Positions 58,201-64,000 of a stretch of DNA of 64,000 nt are shown here, piece after piece. The notes beneath the pieces were generated by a model that was not told the origin of the DNA, did no database searches, and was given only the letters and a program-made list of their open reading frames with translations. The stretch lies in the NCBI GenBank assembly GCA_947652605.1, contig OX393579.1, positions 43,716,970 to 43,780,969 of the forward strand. Direction: 5' to 3'. This DNA comes from Elmis aenea (taxonomy: Eukaryota > Arthropoda > Insecta > Coleoptera > Elmidae). Both the position numbers and the translations under genes were made by a program. Positions within the stretch are counted from its first letter, which is position 1, and each line of letters opens with the position of its first letter.

Positions 58201-61200
58201 CTTTGACTTAAAAGTTTGTATGGTTTTACTGATCAACAGTTTATAAACTCATGCATCATCATACATCGTCAAAAATGAAAAATCCTTAACTGGTGCATTT
58301 TAATTTGTAAATTTTACAAATAGTTAGGAGGAGGCTATGTGTAAGTTATCGCCAGGAGTTTTATACCCCCGCTTTGCTGCTAATATGATATGATACATGT
58401 TATTTAAATTACTTACTTGAGCTACTATTGTGATGAAAATATATTCGTTGAGGTTTTAAATCCTGACTTGTTATATATGTTACTGGTATTGTCCATTTGT
58501 ATCTAAAACGATATTTTAATGCATAATAATTACATTACTAGTTTCGTATTTTAAATACCGCAAAAAGTTGTTAAACCAAAATATTTAAATAAATGTAAAT
58601 TCTAAAGCCTTCGATAGATTGCCAAAGGGAAAGATCTGGAAGCTATTAAAACAAAGTAGCGTGGGAGAAGGATTATTAAAAGCCATCAAGAGTTTATATA
58701 AGAGTAGTGGAAATTATGTGCGAACCCATAACAGCAGTTATTCTTATGGATAAAATAATTAAAGAATGTAAGCAAAACACAAAGAAAGCCTACTGGGGTT
58801 GGAATAAACTAAAAACAATATACTTAACAGAATTAGCCTTTGCAGATGATGGGGTGCTATTAGCTAAAAGCGTAAAGGATTCAATCTAGACGTATGGGCA
58901 GATACATTAAGTAGATATAATATGAATATTAATATAACAAAGACAAAGGCTATGGTTATAGCGAAAAATCATGAACCAGTTACAATTATGCTAGAGAGCA
59001 GCTAGCACATTTTAAATATTTAGGAACAATAATTGCAGAGAATGGTAAATTGAAGGAAGATCTCAGTAACATAATAGCAGCAGTGACGAATTTTTACTAC
59101 GCCACTAATAAATGTTTGATAAGTAGGAAGGAAATATGAAAAGAAACGAAGACGCGACAAAATGAGTTTTTCTCAAATTTTTGTGATAAAATATCATTTT
59201 AGATATTAAGTGTCATATATCATTGAAATTAAAAGACAAAATGCTATCCGACTATGAGATTAAAATGTTTTCGCCGTATTTCAAAAAATTAAGTTGATGT
59301 TTCTGAAGAGACGAAACGTTGTTGGAAATTTTATGTTATCTCAAAATATAAAGCGTAAGAAGTTGCCTCCATGAAGAAGTGCTTCCAGATTGTCGATATC
59401 TTAAAAAATGTAGGAAATAGAGCAAAAAAAAAGGAAAATCTATTTTTTCAGTTTTTCTTGAATAACTTTTGAACTAAGACAGCTATGAAAATTTTCTTTG
59501 TAGATATTTGATGAGCATCTAATTTCGCAACTTTGCCCTAATACAAGAGGGAAGTGCAATTGCGCCCCTAAAGGAGGCCCTGAGGAGGTGCAATCACGCC
59601 TCCAAAGAATTTTTATCCTGACTAAAAATACCTTTACAATTGTATTTTCTATCCAGTTTTTTTTAGTTACCTCGGTCCTTTTTTCAGACTGGGGGGGGGC
59701 AGTTTTCCCCCTCTTGTTGCGGTTATAATATACGCAAATCTGGCAACAACCCTAATCCGAAGAGTTTCGCAAGGCGGCATTTCGTGTCATTCGGTTTGTT
59801 CTGCTAGAACTTTGCAGCCATACGAGATTCAAGTAGTGCAGAAATTGAAATCCATAGAATTATGTTTACCAAACAGTTTTTGGCAAGAATTAAAGAAAAA
59901 CTAAATGTTTTTTGAAAACCTTTGGATACCGTATGAAAAGTTAACAAACAAAAGTGGGCCGAGAAAAATCCTTATCGCCATACCACATCAGCGACCCTTA
60001 CGCATTGAAAAAGTCTTCATCGTTCCAATAGGACGGAGTAACAGCTCACACAGTCAAAGAGATCGATAACGTCCGTACGAGAACTGTTTGGAAACCGCTA
60101 CGTTTCCAGGAACGATGATATTCTGTGGCCAGTGAGATAACCTGATCTTTTGCTTTGTAATTTCATAGGTATTTTTAAAAAGGCGAGTATTTACTCATTG
60201 TTCTCACAACATCGATGAATTGAAAGCTAAAAATCGTTAATGGATTCACACTATCTCTACTGAAATTTTCCAGCAAGTTATGGAAAAATGGCCTTTCGCG
60301 CAGTTTTATTCTTTCAAAAACCACGTTTTTAAAAAATAAATAACATTTCCCGTTCCCTGTATTAAGAGAAACACTTATAGTGCCCCAATTAAGTAGTGCA
60401 CCCTATACAATGACAAATTAATTAAAACAATACATACCCGAAAGGCGATGGAGTATCTGAATCATTAAAAGCTGTAAAACTCTGCTGCGTTACAATGTAC
60501 TTATTTGAATCTTTATCTATAGTTATGTTTATGAGTGGATAACGTTTCTGCAAAACCCACGAGTAAACTAACTCGCTCGCATTTACATCTGTTACCACGT
60601 TTTGCAGTTCATCTACAAAATCTTGTGTATCCACATTGTTATATAAGTGTTTGGATAAATAAGCATGTAATGCTTGTTGAAATTTATCTTCACCAATGGC
60701 GTCCTGCAGCATCCTAAACACTGATCCACCCTAAAATATTAAAGGTATTTTCAGAAATCCGTATAAACTTAACGAATACATAAATTTAAAGTCCTATAGT
60801 TACAGTTTTTAACAAAAACAGAAAATTTTGTCAATTCTTTCAAAACTTCACAAAACGCTGTGGTAAAACAATTATTTAGTATTATTTACAGAAGTACAAA
60901 TTAACCATAGTTCACGGCATACATTGCTTAAAGTGTGTGAAAAAGTCAAATTTAAAATTCAAAAAATATTTACAAAATACTCACTTTCTTGTATTTTATA
61001 CCATTAAAAGCTTTTTTAATGGACTTTGGAGTTAACGTTTCACTCACAATTGGTTCTGATTTAGTGTAATAATCAAATTTTAGTACTTTGTGCATTCGCA
61101 ACACCAGAAAGTGTTCAACCTAAAAAAGAAATCCGTCAAAGATTAACGTAAGCAAATCAGTGGCTTATTTCTTACAAGGTAAGGTTCAGGCTCAATAGCT

Positions 61201-63725
61201 TGTAGTGCTTGATGTTCAAGGTATTTAACAAATCCTTCATTAAGCCATATGTCGTTCCACCATTTGGGAGTGACTGTAACACAAAGATGGATATTTAAAC
61301 AGCGAAAAATAAGATAAAAAATTAATATATATAACATTTTAGTTCTGTAAGCATGTACCAATAAATTTGAACTCAAAACTGATTATATTTAGACCTGGAC
61401 AAACCAATGTATAAAAAACCAGGTGTTCCAACCCCCTGGGGATCGATGAAAACTAGAAATGGATCAATGGACCTGTAAGGGTTGGTTGGGAGTCTATATT
61501 TTTTTAATAAAGTATTTATTAAATCTATCACCTAACAATAACTACCTATGTTTCCAAACCAATAATGAGCTATCTCATGTCCTACCACCAACAACACCGC
61601 CATTTTGCGACTTATCGAGTCCTTGTCTTTATGGTAAGTAAACATTTTTTCCTTAAAAGTTACCATTCCCCAATTCTCCATTGCTCCACTCTCTAAGAAT
61701 TTATCAGGAATTGCAATAAAATCTACCAAGAAAACAAGAAATATTAATCATTTTTAGTTTCATCCTTAATTGTATAGATTTATAAGGGATACAGTCCCTT
61801 ATATATTGTTGAATTCAGAATAAAATTCTTTACAAATTGGCGTTAAAATCAGGTATAGCGTCCGTAAGAAAAAATTGACCTGATGATGGTTTAGAAAAAG
61901 CGAAACCTCGGATAAAAAATATAATTGGGGATTTTGATTCCTTGCAAAAAGTGGCCATGAAAAAGTTTTTACAGAAATGAAATTCGACATCAAATGAAAA
62001 AGTTACGGGCAAAAAACAAAAATCAATTTTTTTACTTATTCCCCTGCATCTCGAAAAGCTAGATAAGTTCTGTTTGCGTCAAATTATTAAACACCTAAAT
62101 ATACAACTTTACCCTAACTCAACCGAAGTCGTAACTCTTACCGTTTACGAGATCCCCATAGTGGCCCTCGAAAAACAAGAACGCTGTACAGGGTGGTCCA
62201 AATTCGATGGGTATCTCGGTTAATATTTAAGATAGAGAAACGGTTAAATTACTAAAAATGTGCAGTTTTTTGAGACAAACTCAGCACCGTTTTCAAAAAT
62301 ATTCTATCATTTCCGGTTTTCGAGTTATATAGAAAGTGTTTTTTTGTCATATTAATAATGTGTCATATCTCCGTTATTATTGTAAATATCGAAAATATTT
62401 ATCAAGATTATTTTTAGATATTTTTATGTTTAATTTGATTATACTAGAAAAAAAAATACGCTCGCCGTTAAAAAGTTATGACACAAACTTACCTTTTTTT
62501 AAATGGGAGCAATAGTTGGCTATGACCTATTTAAATTCCTCATTTTTTTCTCATTCCAAATATATAAGGGTTGATGTATTTATTTTTAACAATACGCAAA
62601 TTATGAAGGTTTTTTAGTTTTTTTTTAAAGAAAATCATAGTAGGCTGTGAAAACAAAAAAAAAAACAAGGTGTAAAACTTTATAAAACTCATGTGGTACA
62701 AGTTACCAAGGTTTTTTAATTTGTTGTGGAGATAAACATTGTAAATATTTGAAAATAAGAAAACAACGATATAGTCGGTATCAGCAGTAATGTAGGATAT
62801 TGTTGTTTATCTTATGTTCAAAAATTTTCGTATTTATCTCAATAAAAAATTAAAAAACCTTGATAACTTATACCACACGAGTTTTATAAGGTTTAACACC
62901 TTGTTTATTTTTTGTTTTCACAGCCTATTATGATTTTCTTTTTAAAAAAAAAAAACCTTCATAACTTGCGTATTGTTGAAAATAAATACATCAACTTTTA
63001 TATATTTGGAATGAGAAAAAATGAGGAATTTAAATAGGTCACAGCCAACTATCGTTTCCATTTAAAAAAAGGTAAGTTTGTGTCATAACTTTTTAACGGC
63101 GAGCGTAAAATTTTTTTTTTAGTGTAATCAAATTAAACGTAAAAATATCTAAAAATAATCTTAATAAATGTTTTTGATATTTACAACAATAACGAAGATA
63201 TGACACATTATTAATATTACAAAAAAACACTTTTAATTCGATAACTGGAAAATTGGAAATGATAGAATATTTTTGAAAACGGTTCTGAGTTTGTTTCAAA
63301 AAACTGCACATTTTTGGTAATTTAACCGTTTCTCTATCTTAAATATTAACCGAGATACCCATGCAATCCCATCGAATTTGGACCACCCTGTATAGGTACT
63401 GATAATATTCGATAACTCAGGTTATTATACATCTTAAAAACATATTAAAAAGCTTACCACTTTTTTGGAGAGGATACCCAATTTGGGTATAATTAATGAA
63501 ATATTGCATTACTTTTGGACTGTATTCAAGTGCAAGTGATCTACTGTCTTTCTTCGAATCGTCAGTAAAAACTTTATAAGCCATTGATGTTTCGTTTTGT
63601 TGATTTTGTGCTTGTAAATGATCGGCCGTAAAATCTGTTACTATTAGGGACAGGAGATATGTAGACATTAAAGGCGTTGTATGAAATGTAACAGCCATGT
63701 TACCACTTGGCAATAACCGCGTATC
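49080..63725 (-). CDS. M1 zinc aminopeptidase (aminopeptidase N type), partial
   Basis: A minus-strand gene with these exons, 5' to 3': 63725-63458, 61722-61546, 61273-61176, 61119-60985, 60730-60438, 58502-58417, 56978-56866, 56810-56601, 55640-55561, 54009-53879 and probably 49219-49080. All junctions use AG/GT and keep phase, giving about 577 codons. Family marks are GAMENWG, HEIAH-x18-E (zinc ligands and catalytic Glu), and [14 protein letters not shown] with the catalytic Tyr. A beta-sandwich linker ([11 protein letters not shown]) and an ERAP1_C-like helical domain ([24 protein letters not shown]) follow. M1 enzymes remove N-terminal residues from peptides; insect ones are often gut-membrane bound. 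The start, signal peptide and C-terminus lie outside what I could find, so membrane anchoring cannot be judged. Confidence 0.93.
50828..51797. mobile_element. old hAT remnant with GGTTGCC ends
   Basis: The left edge reads AGGGGTAAGCAACCTTTTTT with GGCGGGCCAAA; the right edge reads GGGCCAGATTATAGACTTTT with GGAGGTTGCCCATCTG. These resemble the common CAGGGGTxGGCAACC hAT ends. The 8-bp duplication is not clearly preserved. Confidence 0.55.
52249..52660. repeat. single TACAGGCTGTCACAC end
   Basis: TATACAGGCTGTCACACAAA at 52249 resembles a CAGGGTG terminus with one change. No opposite end was found. It lies inside the 3.26 kb element. Confidence 0.35.
53879..54009 (-). CDS. aminopeptidase exon next to hAT insertion
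   Basis: Reads [20 protein letters not shown] and continues [11 protein letters not shown], matching the LRxxVLxxACxxGxxxCxxxA segment of ERAP1_C domains, with some conserved residues replaced. It starts after ATTGTAG, which restores the Arg codon split from the previous exon. The donor GTACGT is followed after three bases by the target duplication of the 4.6 kb hAT. Confidence 0.85.
54232..55050. repeat. AATTCGAG foldback family, truncated, in intron
   Basis: CAGGGTGTTTCAAATTCTAG at the left, then TATAATAGCTACAGTATAAT and TTTGGCAAAGCTACTAAATT match the family at 25023. The hAT element 54354-54798 interrupts it. The right arm and terminus are missing. It lies in the intron between the last two certain aminopeptidase exons. 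Confidence 0.75.
54354..54798. mobile_element. hAT element with AACCGGTT arrays, 445 bp
   Basis: CAGGGCTAGAAACCG at the left and ...CGGTTTCATGCCCTG at the right form the TIRs, flanked by an exact 8-bp duplication, GAGAAATT. Subterminal regions are full of AACCGGTT-type words. Non-coding. Confidence 0.88.
55064..55143. repeat. degenerate GACTCC repeat, hAT remnant
   Basis: GCCGACTCCCAACTCCTCAA to CAACTCCGACTCCCCATCCC looks like a decayed half of the GGAGTC hAT family at 31547. It adjoins the LINE fragment. Confidence 0.55.
55144..55535 (+). pseudogene. LINE 3'-end fragment in intron
   Basis: The plus strand carries ATGAGATTTCTAAG (MRFL) and, with frameshifts, [17 protein letters not shown] and [13 protein letters not shown] pieces, then the shared tail. 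It matches the copies at 20400-20755 and 9245-9475. It lies antisense in the aminopeptidase region, just downstream of exon 55561-55640. Confidence 0.7.
55561..55640 (-). CDS. aminopeptidase exon, ERAP1_C helix pair
   Basis: Reads [20 protein letters not shown] and ends SINER across the junction, matching the LxxLxxPxYxxxGW motif. Acceptor TTACAG, donor GTAAGT, phase 0 in, phase 2 out. Confidence 0.9.
56253..56512 (-). mobile_element. tRNA-derived SINE in intron
   Basis: The minus strand reads from the head: an A-box-like GAGCTCAGTGGCCGATTGG, then the B box GGGTTCGAATCCC at about 56450, then the same body as the SINE at 41291 and an A-rich tail. The exact direct repeat GAGTGCAACTT flanks it (56242-56252 and from 56513). 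It is in the same orientation as the aminopeptidase. Confidence 0.92.
56601..56810 (-). CDS. aminopeptidase exon, ERAP1_C helices
   Basis: Seventy codons: [20 protein letters not shown], then [20 protein letters not shown]. This is the IxxxxRAxLIDDxFxL...YLxxExxYxPWxA pattern of M1 C-terminal domains. Acceptor TTTTAG, donor GTATGT, phase 0 to 0. Confidence 0.93.
56866..56978 (-). CDS. aminopeptidase exon, start of ERAP1_C domain
   Basis: Reads [20 protein letters not shown] then [14 protein letters not shown], matching the xxGYYRVNYDxxxW motif. Acceptor TTTTAG. The donor used, AAG|GTTTAAAA, is a weak GT site, but it gives the correct phase for the next exon. Confidence 0.88.
57203..57930. 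repeat. foldback repeat in intron
   Basis: CAGGGTGTCACAAAAAAATA at the left, then TTACTTATAACTTGCTTATT and CACATCAACTTTTTTTTAAA match the 40020-41047 family. The right half from about 57660 carries reverse words (GATTTTAAATAAACAAGTTA), and ATAGGGTGATTCT ends it. Decayed. Confidence 0.6.
57931..58416. other. intron DNA, nothing recognised
   Basis: AT-rich sequence between the repeat and exon 58417-58502. Confidence 0.5.
58417..58502 (-). CDS. aminopeptidase exon, beta-sandwich
   Basis: Reads [18 protein letters not shown], the conserved W-IPxTY stretch. Acceptor TTTTAG, donor GTAAGT, phase 2 in, phase 1 out. Too short to be found as a simple reading frame. Confidence 0.9.
58590..59145 (+). 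pseudogene. LINE reverse-transcriptase fragment in intron
   Basis: The plus strand reads [17 protein letters not shown] (the AFDxVPRxxLW box), then [12 protein letters not shown]. In other frames it reads [16 protein letters not shown] (FADD catalytic box) and [17 protein letters not shown]. All conserved RT boxes are recognisable but split by several frameshifts and stops, so it is dead. It lies antisense in the aminopeptidase intron. Confidence 0.82.
59146..59735. other. intron DNA, no gene recognised
   Basis: CTGAAGAGACGAAACG at 59307 resembles part of a hammerhead-like core. A run of nine G lies at 59690. Otherwise unassigned. Confidence 0.4.
59740..60340 (+). pseudogene. mariner-like transposase remnant in intron
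   Basis: The plus strand reads [15 protein letters not shown] near 59814-59858 and, near 60215-60330, [24 protein letters not shown]. These resemble the middle (xPYxxQxxQxLxxxD) and the C-terminal helix (LKxxIxxxIxxxxxEexxxxVxxxx) of Tc1/mariner transposases. Stops are present and the DDE core is not readable. The assignment is moderate. Confidence 0.45.
60438..60730 (-). CDS. aminopeptidase exon, end of catalytic domain
   Basis: Starts [20 protein letters not shown] and continues through [20 protein letters not shown] and [16 protein letters not shown], the end of the thermolysin-like domain and start of the beta sandwich. Donor GTATGT; leaves in phase 2. Confidence 0.93.
60985..61119 (-). 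CDS. aminopeptidase exon before the catalytic Tyr
   Basis: Forty-five codons reading [20 protein letters not shown] and ending FNGIKYKK. The Tyr of GIKY aligns with the transition-state-stabilising Tyr of M1 enzymes. Acceptor TTTTAG, donor GTGAGT, phase 0 to 0. Confidence 0.92.
61176..61273 (-). CDS. aminopeptidase exon with third zinc ligand
   Basis: Reads [20 protein letters not shown]. The Glu of WLNEGF is 18 residues after HEIAH and is the third zinc ligand. Acceptor TTACAG, donor GTAAGA; leaves in phase 0. Confidence 0.95.
61546..61722 (-). CDS. aminopeptidase exon with GAMEN and HEXXH
   Basis: Reads [19 protein letters not shown] (the split Asp codon comes from the previous exon) and ends [18 protein letters not shown] is the exopeptidase motif binding the substrate N-terminus; the two His are zinc ligands and the Glu is catalytic. 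The usual Gln after the second His (HQWFGN) is Tyr here. Donor GTAGTT; leaves in phase 1. Confidence 0.95.
61723..62188. other. intron DNA
   Basis: AT-rich intron sequence left of the foldback element. GTTTACGAGATCCCCATAG at 62143 recurs in other repeats (for example near 41006), so part is repeat-derived. Confidence 0.5.
62189..63390. mobile_element. CAGGGTG foldback element in intron, 1.2 kb
   Basis: The second copy of the 12048-13272 palindrome. The end CAGGGTGGTCCAAATTCGAT is mirrored at the right and TA flanks both sides. It fills most of the intron between exons 63458-63725 and 61546-61722. The pre-mRNA would contain a hairpin of about 550 bp. Confidence 0.9.
63458..63725 (-). CDS. aminopeptidase exon (N-terminal domain end)
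   Basis: Begins after TTTTAG with [18 protein letters not shown] and [13 protein letters not shown], the conserved end of the M1 N-terminal beta domain. It ends [15 protein letters not shown] before GTAAGC. It enters in phase 0 and leaves in phase 1. Upstream exons are beyond the window. Confidence 0.92.
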
Positions 63726-64000
63726 CTAAAACCAAAAGTCGCATTTTACAGGCAAAAATGAAATTAAATCAGAATATATTTTACATTTTAGATATCTTAC
63801 TAAATATAATAAACAATTAATTCGCATACAAATACTCCAATTATTGCAAATAAGATGTTAAATTTGCGAATGACCAGAAACCAAAAAGAGATTGTTCAAT
63901 GGTCAACAAAAAAAAAAACACAACAGAGGTAATATTAAGAGCAATAAATAAATTTTTAGAGAAGAGTGGCCGGTAGAACGAATAACAAAGAGGCGTATAG
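63726..64000. other. intron DNA at window edge
   Basis: The intron upstream of the first visible aminopeptidase exon. It holds a poly-A patch near 63909. No exon seen. Confidence 0.6.

Overview
This 64 kb window looks like a piece of an insect or other arthropod genome, possibly a beetle, though nothing here proves the order. The sequence is very AT-rich. It holds part of one intron-rich host gene in a dense, nested landscape of DNA transposons, foldback elements, LINE fragments and a tRNA-derived SINE. I see no operon, rRNA gene, functional tRNA gene, CRISPR array or prokaryotic gene structure.

Host gene: the only convincing host gene is a zinc aminopeptidase of the M1 family (aminopeptidase N type). 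It lies on the minus strand from about 63.7 kb down to about 49.1 kb and runs off the window at its 5' end. Ten exons join in phase with GT/AG sites and carry GAMEN, HEXXH-X18-E and the catalytic Tyr region. An eleventh, acidic exon at 49.1-49.2 kb is likely but less certain. N-terminal exons lie beyond 64 kb and the C-terminal end was not found. Its introns are packed with a 1.2 kb foldback element, a SINE, LINE and mariner remnants, and a 4.6 kb hAT element that landed at intron position +4.

Transposons: two Tc1/mariner elements carry DD41D transposases. The one at 13.8-15.1 kb has good TIRs but an in-frame stop. The one at 47.5-48.8 kb has an intact 361-codon reading frame. At least eight hAT-type insertions have exact or near-exact 8-bp target duplications (4.2, 7.1, 16.5, 16.8, 21.3, 21.8, 23.2, 31.5, 49.3 and 54.4 kb). 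A PIF/Harbinger element (24.6-26.3 kb, TAA duplication) keeps the first codons of both of its genes. A 0.53 kb piggyBac derivative (TTAA) lies at 44.7-45.2 kb. A 3.26 kb element of unclear superfamily with a 9-bp duplication sits at 49.6-52.9 kb.

Foldback elements: a dominant theme is a set of otherwise unrelated long-inverted-repeat elements that all end in CAGGGTG...CACCCTG and are flanked by TA (3.4, 6.4, 12.0, 15.7, 25.0, 34.2 and 62.2 kb, plus many single ends). The coding mariner at 13.8 kb has the same terminus, so it or a relative may be their source of transposase.

Nesting: insertions inside insertions give a readable history. Examples are hAT > Harbinger > foldback at 23.2-26.5 kb, foldback > hAT > hAT at 15.7-17.7 kb, LINE > GAGTC-repeat hAT at 31.2-32.4 kb, and intron > hAT > 9-bp-TSD element > hAT remnant at 49.3-53.9 kb. 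Several empty sites are present within the window. The stretches between these features are AT-rich DNA in which I recognise no gene.
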